From Cystobacter fuscus (GTDB taxonomy: Bacteria > Myxococcota > Myxococcia > Myxococcales > Myxococcaceae), in NCBI RefSeq assembly GCF_002305875.1, contig NZ_CP022098.1, positions 2,356,001 through 2,420,000 of the forward strand: a stretch of DNA of 64,000 bases. Reading direction: 5' to 3'. Below are positions 19,596-31,715 of this stretch, in pieces. Position numbers and translations under genes: made by a program. The notes under the pieces are model-generated. The model searched no databases. It had not been told where the DNA came from and worked only from the letters and a program-made list of their open reading frames with translations. Position 1 is the stretch's first letter. Every line of letters begins with the position of its first letter.

Positions 19596-19852
19596 ATCCA
19601 CTCGTCTGTGATGGATTCTGACTTCACCCCGTCAATCCCAGACGTGGACTCTCCCAGCAGGTGATGGACAGGCAATGGCACCGCCCGCGCGGCGTGGGAC
19701 GACCCGCGTTCATCCCGGACGGTGTCCCTCATCTACCGGAGTTGATTCCAGAAGTCACCTTTTAGTACCTGACCTCGAAAGTCAACAAGTGCTTGCCGGT
19801 TGTGCACCATCCCGAATACCTTGCCCGCCCGCTTTCACGACGAAGGCTTCGC

Positions 19853-20686
19853 GTGCGCTCCGTTTTCTCGGCTCTCCTCGTGCTTTTCCTGCTCGCTTCC
19901 GTACCGGTCTTCGCTGGGGACCGGAGCGCCGGACGCATGTCCCGGCAGCGCACCGTGCGGGTTTCCACCGACGCGAGCGGGGCACCCTCCGAAGTACATG
20001 TCGCGGGTGGCACCCCCACGCTCGTCTCCCTCGATGTGCGCCTGGGTCCCGAGGGGCCGCGGCTCCAGAAGGGGGAGGGCCATGTCCGGCTCGTTCCCGT
20101 GGAGGGCTCGTCCTTCCTCATCATTCCCTCCGTGGATCTCCCCAAGGGTGAGCGGCTCCTTGTTTCCGTTCCCCTCGAGCAGGGAGGGTTGCTCTCCCTC
20201 GCGTTGAGTTCCGTCCGCGACGAGGTGGATACCCAGGTCGGGTTCCTGCTCCACGCGCCCGCTCCTGTCGAAGTCGAAGAGGGCGCTGGTGACATGGCCC
20301 GGCTCCTCAATGAGGCACGTGCGGAGCCCGTCGAGATGGCCCCGCCAGGGATGTGCCTCCTCAACAGTGGAGACTCCTTGGTGCGGCTCCGCTCCGTTCT
20401 GCGGCTCGACCACTACGTCTTCGTCTCGTTTCTCCTCTGGGAGAGACGGCGCTCCGCCGATGTGAGCAAGCGCCTCCTGCTGCGCTCCGTCATTCAGGAG
20501 GGCTCTGTCGTGCCCTTGCCCGTCCTGCGCGTCTCCTCGGTGCTGTCCGCCTCTTCCCCTCGGCAGTACACCTTCGTGTCGGTCCTCCCGGAGGGGGCCA
20601 CCCATCTGGAGGTGGTGCTGAGAGGCGAGGGGGACGCGGAGGGCTCGCTCTCGCTACCCCTGATCCGGCTGAGGTCGGCACCATGA
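19853..20686 (+). CDS. DUF2381 family protein (TIGR02268), exported
   Basis: A 277-aa member of a family expanded in Myxococcales and usually found beside Ser/Thr kinase genes. The chosen GTG lies 6 bases after GAAGG and directly precedes a Sec signal peptide (RSVFSALLVLFLLASVPVFAG); an in-frame TTG at 19793 would bury it. The mature part has beta-rich stretches (EVHVAGGTPTLVSLDVRLG, RLVPVEGSSFLIIP, ERLLVSVPL). Function is unknown; a periplasmic partner of the kinase's outer domain is a reasonable inference because the genes overlap (ATGA). Confidence 0.85.
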   Translation: MRSVFSALLVLFLLASVPVFAGDRSAGRMSRQRTVRVSTDASGAPSEVHVAGGTPTLVSLDVRLGPEGPRLQKGEGHVRLVPVEGSSFLIIPSVDLPKGERLLVSVPLEQGGLLSLALSSVRDEVDTQVGFLLHAPAPVEVEEGAGDMARLLNEARAEPVEMAPPGMCLLNSGDSLVRLRSVLRLDHYVFVSFLLWERRRSADVSKRLLLRSVIQEGSVVPLPVLRVSSVLSASSPRQYTFVSVLPEGATHLEVVLRGEGDAEGSLSLPLIRLRSAP

Positions 20687-22554
20687 GCAAGGCCCTTCAC
20701 CCCAACCAGCTCCGGCCCGGGGACCACGTGCGGGAGTACCGCCTCCTGCGTCGTCTGGGCGTGGGCGGCTTCTCCATGGTCTTCCTGGCGGAGCGTGGGC
20801 GCCACTACTACGCCTTGAAGGTGGCGCTGCAACCCGCCTCGGACGCGGACGAGGACCGGGTGGATGGTTGGTTGCGACGTGAGGCGGTGTCCCTGGAACA
20901 CCTGGTCCATCCCAACCTGCTGCCCGTGCACGAGTGGGGAAGATGGCCGGAGCCGCGCACGGGCTACTCCTTCTATGTGACGGACTACGTCCCGGGAGTG
21001 ACCTTCATCGAGTGGTGCCGTCGCGGGCGCGTCGCTCCCTTCGAGTGGGTGGACGTGCTGTGCGAGGTGCTGCGTCCGCTCGAGGCCATGCACGCGCGCG
21101 GCATGTGCCACCGGGACATCAAGGCCGACAACGTGCTGGTGCGTGACGGGGACTCGCGGCCCTTCCTCATCGATTTCGGGGCCGTCCACCTTCCCTGCGC
21201 GCCTCCGCTGACCGAGGGGATTGCTCCCGGCACGATGTACTGCCAGCCGCCAGAGGCCATCCGCTTCGTGATGAGTCAGGAGGCCCGGGAGAAGGGCGCC
21301 CGTTTCGAGGCCCATCCCTCCGCGGACCTCTACGCCGTGGGGGTCCTCCTGTACGAAGCGCTCACGGGCCATCATCCCTTCGACCCGAAGCTGCCGGTGG
21401 ACCAACTGCTGGTGGCCATCCTCACCCAGCCGCCCGTGGAGCCCCGGCTGCTCAACCCCGAGGCGCCCGCGTCTTTGTGCTCGCTCGCCATGCGGTTGCT
21501 GGCGAAGGAGCCGTCACGACGTCCGCCGAGCGCCAGCGCCGTGCGCGAGGAACTGCAACGGCTCCGGGCGGAAGAGGGGCAGTCGCCCCCGTGGCGGACC
21601 CCGGGAAGGGCGTTCTCCGGGCAGGAGTCGGCATTGGTGCGAGGGAGAGCGGTCCGGGGGTCTGCTGGAAGGGCTGGGTCCTCGGCACGAGAGCGGGGAC
21701 CGCGCCGCTGGATGAAGGTGTTCCTGGTGTTGATGCTCGGGATGGGGTTGCTTGGGTGGGGAGGGTGGCTCCTTCTCCACGCGGGAGGCGGGATCCTCCC
21801 TCGTGTGGAGTCCACCGTGCCGGTCTCGCCGAGGCCCGCCGAACAAGGAGTGCAACCCGTGCCATCCCCTCTGTCCCTTCCGACTCATTTCGCCGCCGAC
21901 ACCTCGGCGGAGGTTCCCTCGCGTGCCTGTGCCCTGTTGCGCGTCCTGCTGGGCACGACCCTGGTCCAGTTCGTGGGTTGTGCCACGGCCCCCACCGTGC
22001 GTCCGGATCCCAGTGGCTACCTCAAGCGGTGTCCCCCCGAGGCGATTGAGACTCCCCAGAAGCTGGGATTCCTGCCTGACTACATGTACGACAGCTACAT
22101 CCAGCCGGGCCCCTCGGTCTCTTCCGTCTCGCGCAGAAAGCCCCTGACCGAAGGAGGGGGGCTCAACGTCAAGCCGGGCCCCATCACGGCCCACATGTAT
22201 CCCTTTGAGGGTGAGGACTCTCGATACCTGGTCATCGCGGGACAGGCGGTGACCACTCGGATGCGGGTCTATATCGAGTTCGACCGAGTCCAACTTCCGG
22301 ATGGCACATGGCTGCCCTTTTGTGGCGCCGCCGTGAGTACCGCGGAGATGGTGTATGGCCTTCTGACGCGAGAGGCTTTTTCGTTTCCAAATGTCCTGGT
22401 GGACCCGGCGCTGGTGGACCACGGCCCGGGCAGTGTTGTCCTCAATGATCCGCAGTTCATGACTGCCGTCGAGCCGCCCAAAGGTGAGCGGCGACGCTTC
22501 GACATCGAGCAGGTCGACCCCGAAGCAAAACCCGACATTCGTGTCAATCAATAA
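20683..22554 (+). CDS. Ser/Thr protein kinase with an extracytoplasmic lipoprotein-like domain
   Basis: A 623-aa Hanks-type kinase. The kinase domain (about 18-300) has the Gly loop LGVGGFSMVF, ATP lysine K46, catalytic D145 (HRDIKADN) and D164 (DFG). A basic linker leads to a transmembrane helix (about 344-366). Beyond it is a second hydrophobic segment with a lipobox-like FVGC at C433, then about 190 residues of a separate domain. It looks like a kinase gene fused to a lipoprotein gene. It overlaps the DUF2381 start-stop and precedes an ATPase gene by 42 bp. Confidence 0.9.
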   Translation: MSKALHPNQLRPGDHVREYRLLRRLGVGGFSMVFLAERGRHYYALKVALQPASDADEDRVDGWLRREAVSLEHLVHPNLLPVHEWGRWPEPRTGYSFYVTDYVPGVTFIEWCRRGRVAPFEWVDVLCEVLRPLEAMHARGMCHRDIKADNVLVRDGDSRPFLIDFGAVHLPCAPPLTEGIAPGTMYCQPPEAIRFVMSQEAREKGARFEAHPSADLYAVGVLLYEALTGHHPFDPKLPVDQLLVAILTQPPVEPRLLNPEAPASLCSLAMRLLAKEPSRRPPSASAVREELQRLRAEEGQSPPWRTPGRAFSGQESALVRGRAVRGSAGRAGSSARERGPRRWMKVFLVLMLGMGLLGWGGWLLLHAGGGILPRVESTVPVSPRPAEQGVQPVPSPLSLPTHFAADTSAEVPSRACALLRVLLGTTLVQFVGCATAPTVRPDPSGYLKRCPPEAIETPQKLGFLPDYMYDSYIQPGPSVSSVSRRKPLTEGGGLNVKPGPITAHMYPFEGEDSRYLVIAGQAVTTRMRVYIEFDRVQLPDGTWLPFCGAAVSTAEMVYGLLTREAFSFPNVLVDPALVDHGPGSVVLNDPQFMTAVEPPKGERRRFDIEQVDPEAKPDIRVNQ

Positions 22555-22596
22555 ACAACCATTGAAGTCCCCTTGGGACCAAACGGCTCTCAGTCC

Positions 22597-23841
22597 ATGA
22601 TCAAACTCCAGTGGCTCCAGCTCAATAAATTCCGAAAGGTGAAACCCGGAACGAGGTTGGCGTTCGATCCCGTCTGCAATGTCCTGTTGGGGCAGAGTGG
22701 AACGGGGAAGAGTTCGTTGCTCGATCTCGTCGCGGCCATGTTCAGCGCGGACTTCTCCGATCTGCTGGAGGACGAGTTCGATCTGGAGTACGGCTTCTCC
22801 GAGGGGGAAGTGAGGGCGCACTTCGCCATCCGGAATGAGCACCGTCCCCCCTCCGAGGCCGAGCGGGAGGCGAGGTCCGTGCTCTTCGCCCGGGTGGAGA
22901 TCTCCTTCGGCTCCGCCGCACCGCCGCTCATCTTCGTGGTCGACGAGGCCGCGCGCGTCATCCGCGTGGAGGCGGAGGTGGGCGTGGACGTGCCCCTGTC
23001 CGAGGGGCCCCCGGTGGGCACGTGCCTGTGGAGTCACCTGTTCAGCGGACTGTCGGGGTGGATCGACGTGGCCCATCCCCGGCGGGAGCTGCTCGCGCAG
23101 GTGGTGTTGGTGCTCTGTCCCGATGCCGAGGCCCGCCGCTTCGATGAGTCCCTGGAGTTCTATTCCCTGCTGCGGCAGCTCGACATCGGCCTGGTGCGTG
23201 GCGCGGATGGCCGGGTCCGCATCGAGGGCTCGCCCCTGGGCCAGGTCCTCGCCGAGCGGGTGTCGGAGCTGGCGGGGGAGCGCTGGGACGAGGACCGGTA
23301 TGTCCTGGACGAGCGTCAGCTTCCCTTCCTGGGCCAGCTGGCCAGTCTGCTGGACTTCGAGACGGCCGCCGCGGTCCTCGAGTTCACCCGGCTGCCCGGA
23401 GAGGAGGGAGTGGAGGCACGCAAGTCCGGACGTCAGGCGTTCCACTTCACCCATCGCGCGGGGTGGACCCTCCCCGACAGGCACCTGAGCTACGGGCAGA
23501 AGCGCACCCTGTCCTTCCTGTACTACCTGGACTGTGTCGAGCACGTCGCCATCGCCGACGAGCTCGTCAACGGTCTGCCCCACCCGTGGCTGCCCTACTG
23601 CATCGAGGCATTGAGCCCCCGTCAGGTCTTCCTCACCAGCCCCAACCCCATCCTCCTGGACGCGCTCTCCTTCGAGTCGCCGGAGCAGGTGCGCTCCCAG
23701 CTCGTGCTCTGCCGGTGGGAGGACGCCGGGCAGATGCGCTGGGAGAAGCCACCGCCCGAGCTCGCCGAGGACTTCCTCGCGTCCCATCGGGCCGGCTTCC
23801 AGCAGCTCGGGGAGCTGCTCCTGGACAAGGGCCTGGGATAG
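22597..23841 (+). CDS. ABC/AAA-type ATPase (RecF/OLD-like), function unknown
   Basis: A 414-aa P-loop ATPase. Walker A GQSGTGKSS is at 32-40, close to the N-terminus as in RecF/SMC-like ATPases. An ABC-type signature region LSYGQKRTL and a Walker B-like strand (HVAIADELVNGLPH) followed by VFLTSPNP lie near the C-terminus. The usual DE pair at the end of Walker B reads AD-E. There is no transporter or nuclease domain. It is the third gene of the DUF2381-kinase-ATPase set, so it may be a kinase target. The G+C drops slightly around its start. Confidence 0.75.
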   Translation: MIKLQWLQLNKFRKVKPGTRLAFDPVCNVLLGQSGTGKSSLLDLVAAMFSADFSDLLEDEFDLEYGFSEGEVRAHFAIRNEHRPPSEAEREARSVLFARVEISFGSAAPPLIFVVDEAARVIRVEAEVGVDVPLSEGPPVGTCLWSHLFSGLSGWIDVAHPRRELLAQVVLVLCPDAEARRFDESLEFYSLLRQLDIGLVRGADGRVRIEGSPLGQVLAERVSELAGERWDEDRYVLDERQLPFLGQLASLLDFETAAAVLEFTRLPGEEGVEARKSGRQAFHFTHRAGWTLPDRHLSYGQKRTLSFLYYLDCVEHVAIADELVNGLPHPWLPYCIEALSPRQVFLTSPNPILLDALSFESPEQVRSQLVLCRWEDAGQMRWEKPPPELAEDFLASHRAGFQQLGELLLDKGLG

Positions 23842-23877
23842 GGCGTGTCGCATCCGACTTCATGGGTGCGACACGCC
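23842..23877 (+). terminator. strong hairpin after the ATPase gene
   Basis: A perfect 11-bp inverted repeat (GGCGTGTCGCA / TGCGACACGCC) with a 14-base loop begins at the stop codon. No T-run follows. Probable terminator of the DUF2381-kinase-ATPase operon. Confidence 0.6.
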
Positions 23878-23968
23878 GCTTGACGGTCGAGATAGGGGAA
23901 GCGGGCGGCTCGGGAGGGTGGGGGGACCGCTTTGCCGGTCGGGTAGGGAGTGCCAACCCTTACCTGGT

Positions 23969-26608
23969 ATGGCGACTCCGCGACGTTCGACACCCTCGGC
24001 CCGGAAGCGTTTGGGAACCTATGGCGAGAAGCGTGACTTCTCCCTCACCTCGGAGCCCGGCCCCGATGTCGAGGCCTCGCCCTCGGGGGCAGCCCCTCTC
24101 TTCGTGGTGCACAAGCACGACGCCACGCGGCTGCACTATGACCTGCGGCTGGAGATCGACGGGGTGCTGGTGAGCTGGGCCATTCCCAAGGGCCCCAGCT
24201 ACGATCCGGCCGAGAAGCGGCTCGCGGTGCAGACCGAGGACCACCCCCTGGCCTATGCCACCTTCGAGGGCCGCATCCCCGATGGGGCCTATGGGGCGGG
24301 AGACTCGCTGCTGTGGGAGTCGGGCACCTTCGACACGGTGCCTCCCGGGCAGGCCTCCGAGCAGCTCGCGAAGGGGCGGCTGCACGTGGTGCTGCACGGC
24401 GCGAAGCTGATGGGCGAGTGGCACCTCATCCGCACGCGTCCCATGGGCAAGAAGGCGCAGTGGTTGTGCTTCAAGGCCAAGGATGGCACCGAGCGCCCCG
24501 GTTATGACGTCACCGAGGCCCACCCCGAATCCGTGAAGTCCGGCCAGCGCGTCACCCGCGGCCCCGTGCGGCGCACCCAGCGCATCTCCGAGGCCAGACC
24601 CGTGCGCGTCTCCCGCCCCACCCGCGCGAAGAAGGCTCCGGCCCTCTCTCCCGAGGCGCTGCTGGAGAAGGTGGGCGCGCCCATGCTCGCCACGCTCGCC
24701 CAGGTGGAGTCCACCGATCAGGGCGAGTGGCTCTACGAGGTGAAGTACGACGGGTTCCGCGCGCTCGCCGCGTTTCGCGAGGGCGAGGTCGCGCTGCACT
24801 CGCGCGGCGGCAAGGATCTGTCGGCGCGCTTCCCCGACATCGCCCGGGCGCTCGGGGCGCTCGGTGGGCACGAGGCGGTGGTGGACGGGGAGATCGTCGC
24901 CCTGGACGACAGGGGGCGCTCCCGCTTCCAGCTCCTCGGCAAGGGGGTCGAGGAACGCTACGTCATCTTCGATGTGCCGTGGCTCGATGGGGAGGACTTG
25001 CGGCCGCTGCCCCTGGAGGAGCGTCGCGAGCGGCTCGAGCGGCTGCTGGCGCGCGTGAAGGCGCCCCTGCAACTCGCCGAGCGGGTGGAGGGCAGCGCGC
25101 GGCAGGCGCTGGCCCTGGCGCGGCGGCGCGGCTGGGAAGGCGTCATGGCCAAGCGCGTGGGCACCCCCTATTCACCGGGCCGCGGCGAGACCTGGCTCAA
25201 GCTCAAGGTCCAGGCCAACCAGGAGGTGGCCATCGTGGGCTTCACGCCCATGGCCAACGAGCGGCCCGAGCTGGGCTCGCTCCTGGTGGGAGTGCGAGAG
25301 GGGAAGGCCTGGCGCTACGCGGGCAAGGTGGGGACCGGGTACACGACGAAGGTGCGGCGGGAGTTGCGCGAGCTGCTGTCACGCGACGAGGTGAAGAAGC
25401 CCCCCGTCCAGGAGGCTCCGCGTGTTCGTGACGCGCTGCACCACGAGGAGGCCATCTGGGTGAAGCCCCGCCATGTGGCGCAGGTGGCGTTCACCGAATG
25501 GACCGAGGATGGGCGGCTGCGCCATCCCTCCTTCCAGGGACTGCGGAGCGACAAGCGCCCCGAGGAGTGTGTCCGGGAGCGGCCCATCGAGCGGCCCGCC
25601 CGCCGGGGTCCCCACCGTCAGACGGGGCGCAAGTCCCGCCCGGGGGCGCGCTCCGCGGGCAGATCCGCCATCTCCCGGAAGGAGGCCGCCGCGGCGAAGA
25701 AGGAGGCCGCCGCGGCGAAGAAGGAGGCGGCTGCGGCGAAGAAGGGGGCGAGCGCGGCCCTGGTGGGGCTCACCCACGGGGATCGGGTGCTCTTCCCCGA
25801 GCCGGGCTACACCAAGGCGGACGTGTACCGCTACTTCCAGGACGTCGCGCCCTTCATGGTCCCGGCGCTGGCGGGCCGGCCCCTCACGCTGCAGCAGTGG
25901 CCCCAGGGGGTGAAGGCGCCGGGCTTCTTCCGCCAGGGCGTGGAGCACGTGCCGGAGGGGCTCTCCACGGTGCGCATCACCCACGAGACGCGCGAGCTGT
26001 CCCACGTGGTGGTGGATCGGCCCGAGTCCCTCCTGTGGCTCGCCAACCAGTCCGCGCTCACCCTGCACATGTGGTCCAGCCGGGTGCCGCACCTGGAGCA
26101 GCCCGACTGGGTGGTGTTCGACCTGGATCCGGGCCCCGGGGGGACCTTCGGGGATTTGATCGAACTGGCCACCGGGTTGCGGCGCTACCTGGAGCGGCTG
26201 GAGCTGGTCAGCGTGCCGAAGACTTCCGGCAAGCGGGGCCTGCACGTGCTGGTGCCCCTGTCTCCGGGCCACACCTACGAGCAGGCGCGCGCGTTCGCCC
26301 ACGAGACCTTCGCGGCGCTCTCGGAGGAGTACCCGGAGCTGGCGACCATCGAGCGCTCCAAGTCGCGGCGCCAGGGGCGGCTGTACCTGGACGCGGACCA
26401 GAACGCCTGGGGCAAGACGGTGGTGGCGCCCTACTCTCCGCGTGCGTTGCCGCACGCACCCGTGTCCACACCCCTCGCGTGGTCGGAGGTGACGCGCCGG
26501 TTGGAGCCCTCGCGCTTCACGCTGGGCACCCTGCGCAAGCGCCTGGATAAGGTGGGAGATCTGTTCTCCCCGGCCTTGAAGGGGCGTCAATCTCTGCCCA
26601 ATCGCTGA
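23969..26608 (+). CDS. ligD: multifunctional non-homologous end-joining DNA ligase LigD
   Basis: An 879-aa enzyme with domains in the order phosphoesterase - ligase - polymerase, as in Pseudomonas. The 3'-phosphoesterase shows H50, H56, D58 and R60 (HDATRLHYDLR). The ATP-dependent ligase has the nucleotidyl lysine K259 in KYDGFR. The primase-polymerase domain carries D718 and D720 (FDLDP). Between ligase and polymerase lies a lysine-alanine tract of three 7-residue repeats (KKEAAAA). The ATG at 23969 is chosen because homology begins right after it. Its partner Ku is not in the window. Confidence 0.95.
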   Translation: MATPRRSTPSARKRLGTYGEKRDFSLTSEPGPDVEASPSGAAPLFVVHKHDATRLHYDLRLEIDGVLVSWAIPKGPSYDPAEKRLAVQTEDHPLAYATFEGRIPDGAYGAGDSLLWESGTFDTVPPGQASEQLAKGRLHVVLHGAKLMGEWHLIRTRPMGKKAQWLCFKAKDGTERPGYDVTEAHPESVKSGQRVTRGPVRRTQRISEARPVRVSRPTRAKKAPALSPEALLEKVGAPMLATLAQVESTDQGEWLYEVKYDGFRALAAFREGEVALHSRGGKDLSARFPDIARALGALGGHEAVVDGEIVALDDRGRSRFQLLGKGVEERYVIFDVPWLDGEDLRPLPLEERRERLERLLARVKAPLQLAERVEGSARQALALARRRGWEGVMAKRVGTPYSPGRGETWLKLKVQANQEVAIVGFTPMANERPELGSLLVGVREGKAWRYAGKVGTGYTTKVRRELRELLSRDEVKKPPVQEAPRVRDALHHEEAIWVKPRHVAQVAFTEWTEDGRLRHPSFQGLRSDKRPEECVRERPIERPARRGPHRQTGRKSRPGARSAGRSAISRKEAAAAKKEAAAAKKEAAAAKKGASAALVGLTHGDRVLFPEPGYTKADVYRYFQDVAPFMVPALAGRPLTLQQWPQGVKAPGFFRQGVEHVPEGLSTVRITHETRELSHVVVDRPESLLWLANQSALTLHMWSSRVPHLEQPDWVVFDLDPGPGGTFGDLIELATGLRRYLERLELVSVPKTSGKRGLHVLVPLSPGHTYEQARAFAHETFAALSEEYPELATIERSKSRRQGRLYLDADQNAWGKTVVAPYSPRALPHAPVSTPLAWSEVTRRLEPSRFTLGTLRKRLDKVGDLFSPALKGRQSLPNR

Positions 26609-26652
26609 TGCCCATCGAGCGCCGGGCGGTTCGGTGCTAGCGTCCGACGCCC

Positions 26653-27816
26653 GTGAGTATTCGCATTGATGCCGGTGTGGGAGTTCCAGTGGTCATGGAG
26701 CGGGAGTTGGCCACGAGACTCGCTGAACGCGGTCGGGTGGGAGCGGCGCTCGCCGAGATCCGGCGGATCGAGCAGCAGAGCTCCGTTCGAGAGGCCGCCA
26801 CCGTGTGTGAGGCGCTCGCCAGACACTGGGCACAGGGCAGTCAGCTATTGCGTGCCATCGTGGCATGCAAGGAGTTGATGCGGCTCGACCCGGGGCATAC
26901 CCGGACCCCGCTCTTCATCGCCCAGCTCTACGCGCGCTACTCGCCCGTGCCCATGGAGGCCTCGGGCGAGTTGCTCTCCCAGGAGCTCGAGCTGCTGCCG
27001 GACCGGGAGGATCCCGTGGCGGTGCCGCTCTTCTCGATGCTGGGCCAGGAAGCGTTCGTGGCGCTGCTCGAGGCGGTGGAGGTGCGCACGTACCTGACGG
27101 GCCACCCGGTGATTCGCGAGGGGGACCCGGGCGCGTCCATGTTCTTCATGGTGGAGGGCCGCGGGGACGTGATGCGGCTGTTGGAGGGGCGGGGACCGCA
27201 GGAGGGGCCGGTGGTGGAGGGCGGGGTGTTCGGGGAGATGGCCCTCATCGCCGAGGGTCCCCGGCTGTCCACGGTGATGCCGTCGGTGCCGTCGATCCTC
27301 CTGGAGCTGACGCGGGCGCGCTTCACGGAGCTCGCCCAGCGCTTCCCCCTGGTGGACCGGATCGTCCGGGCCTTCTGCCGCAAGCGCGCGGCGGACCACC
27401 TGCTGCGCACCCACCCGCTCTTCTCGTCCCTGCGCCACGAGCAGCGGCGGCTCTTCTCCCGCGAGTTCCAGCTCCAGCGGGTGGCGGCGGAGGCCACGTT
27501 GCTGCACGCTGGGGAGAAGGGGGACGGGCTCTACCTGTTGATGCGGGGCCGGTGCACGCCCTTCCACGTCCACCCGGACGGGAGCGAGACGCCCCTGGCC
27601 CTCTTGCGCGAGGGGGATGTCTTCGGGGAGATCTCCCTGCTGCTGGACCAGCCGGTGACGGCCACGGTGCGCGCGGACGTCCCCAGCGTGCTGCTCAAGC
27701 TGGGCCGTCCGGCGTTCGAGCGCCTCAGCTCCAGCCAGCCCTCCATGCGGGAAGTGTTGATGCGGATGGCCAAGGAGCGCCTGGCGCGCACGGCCCGTCT
27801 GCTCGCGGAAGGTTGA
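26653..27816 (+). CDS. protein with two cyclic-nucleotide-binding-like domains
   Basis: A 387-aa cytosolic protein. A helical N-terminal part (about 1-110, tetratricopeptide-like) precedes two CNB/cupin domains: about 130-245 (IREGDPGASMFFMVEGRGDV, GVFGEMALIAEGPRLSTV) and about 265-375 (LLHAGEKGDGLYLLMRGRC, DVFGEISLLLDQPVTATV). The phosphate-binding cassettes read FGEMALIAEGPRLS and FGEISLLLDQPVTA; neither keeps the Arg that contacts cyclic-nucleotide phosphate in exactly the CRP pattern, so ligand binding is uncertain. There is no DNA-binding or enzymatic domain. Confidence 0.8.
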   Translation: MSIRIDAGVGVPVVMERELATRLAERGRVGAALAEIRRIEQQSSVREAATVCEALARHWAQGSQLLRAIVACKELMRLDPGHTRTPLFIAQLYARYSPVPMEASGELLSQELELLPDREDPVAVPLFSMLGQEAFVALLEAVEVRTYLTGHPVIREGDPGASMFFMVEGRGDVMRLLEGRGPQEGPVVEGGVFGEMALIAEGPRLSTVMPSVPSILLELTRARFTELAQRFPLVDRIVRAFCRKRAADHLLRTHPLFSSLRHEQRRLFSREFQLQRVAAEATLLHAGEKGDGLYLLMRGRCTPFHVHPDGSETPLALLREGDVFGEISLLLDQPVTATVRADVPSVLLKLGRPAFERLSSSQPSMREVLMRMAKERLARTARLLAEG

Positions 27817-27948
27817 GTCCGCCGGGCGAAGGATCCCTTTGCATGCCGCTGGCGGCGGGCCTAGAAGACGGCCAGCTTCGGATTCAGATTCAGCTTCCCA
27901 GGTTCAGAACCCGATTCCTCCTGGTGGGAAAGAAGGACGGCACCGACA

Positions 27949-30681
<2,733 letters not shown>

Positions 30682-30706
30682 GTTTTCGCGGACGTGTGGG
30701 TCCATG

Positions 30707-30747
30707 ACGGCCCGGTGCGCTCCCTCGGGGGGAGTGCACCGGGCCGT
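30707..30747 (+). terminator. acnA terminator hairpin
   Basis: A 12-bp perfect inverted repeat (ACGGCCCGGTGC / GCACCGGGCCGT) with an inner CTCCC/GGGAG pairing lies 26 bp after the acnA stop, followed by TCGTCTT. Good intrinsic-terminator candidate. Confidence 0.65.
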
Positions 30748-30830
30748 TCGTCTTCCGGCGGTGGGGCCCTTCCGGGGGGCTCGGAGCGCGTAGTACGCTG
30801 CGCGTCAAGTTTTGGAACGGGGGGAATGCA

Positions 30831-31715
30831 ATGCGTCAATCCATCTACGATCGGCTCAACGTGCGGGTCATGGGCGCCATGGGCCCGCCGCTCGTCTTCG
30901 CCCATGGCTTTGGTTCGGATCAGCGCGCCTGGCGGCATCAGGTGGCGGCCTTCAAGAGCCAATACCAGATCATCCTCTTCGATCACGTGGGGTGTGGCCG
31001 GTCGGACTTCAATGCCTATAGCGCGCAGCGCTACGGCAGGATTCACGGCTACGCGGAGGACGTGCTGGAGCTGTGTGAGGAGTTGGACCTGCGCGATGCC
31101 ACGCTGGTGGGGCATTCGGTGAGCGGCATGGCGGGCATGTTGGCGGCGCTCGCCGAGCCGCGGCGCTTCCAGCGGCTCGTCTTCGTCAAGGCCTCGCCGC
31201 GCTACCTCGATGACGTGGGCTACGTGGGGGGCTTCGCGCGCTCCCAGCTCGACACGCTCTACGCCACCATGTCGGCCAACTTCCTCGCCTGGGCGGGAGG
31301 CTTCGCCGAGCAGGTGGTGAACATGCCGGAGATGCCGGAGCTGGCGCGGGAGTTCGCCCGGACGCTCTCCGCCATGCGCCCGGACATCGCCCTGGCGAGC
31401 GCGCGCGTCATCTTCGAGTCCGACCTCCGCGCGGAGCTGCCGCGGCTGAAGACACCCACGCTCATCCTCCAGTCCGGCGCGGACTTCGCCGTGCCCGACG
31501 CGGTCGGCCTCTACCTGGCCGAGCACATCCCGCTCGCGCAACTGGCGCGGATCGACGCGCGCGGCCACCTGCCCCACCTGAGCACGCCCACGGCGGTGAC
31601 GGATGCCCTCGCGGATTTCCTCGCGGACCGTCCCCCCCGGAGTCAGGAGGAGCAACGCCTGGTTCTCGGCGCGCCCGGCGCCCGGCGCGGCGTGTTCAAG
31701 GACTCCCTGAACTGA
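30831..31715 (+). CDS. alpha/beta hydrolase of the RsbQ/KAI2/D14 family
   Basis: A 294-aa cytosolic hydrolase. The catalytic triad is S96 (GHSVSG), D218 (SGADFAVP) and H246 (ARGHLPHLS), almost the numbering of Bacillus RsbQ. The family hallmark SPRYLDDVGYVGGF is at 122-135. RsbQ activates the PAS-phosphatase RsbP in energy-stress signalling, while plant relatives perceive strigolactone or karrikin. No rsbP-like gene is adjacent, so the bound small molecule and partner are unknown. Confidence 0.9.
   Translation: MRQSIYDRLNVRVMGAMGPPLVFAHGFGSDQRAWRHQVAAFKSQYQIILFDHVGCGRSDFNAYSAQRYGRIHGYAEDVLELCEELDLRDATLVGHSVSGMAGMLAALAEPRRFQRLVFVKASPRYLDDVGYVGGFARSQLDTLYATMSANFLAWAGGFAEQVVNMPEMPELAREFARTLSAMRPDIALASARVIFESDLRAELPRLKTPTLILQSGADFAVPDAVGLYLAEHIPLAQLARIDARGHLPHLSTPTAVTDALADFLADRPPRSQEEQRLVLGAPGARRGVFKDSLN

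Noticed and set aside
16422-19601. 1059-codon frame antisense to the FHA and phospholipase D genes
   Set aside because: Spans two unrelated plus-strand genes with clear motifs; low-complexity composition.
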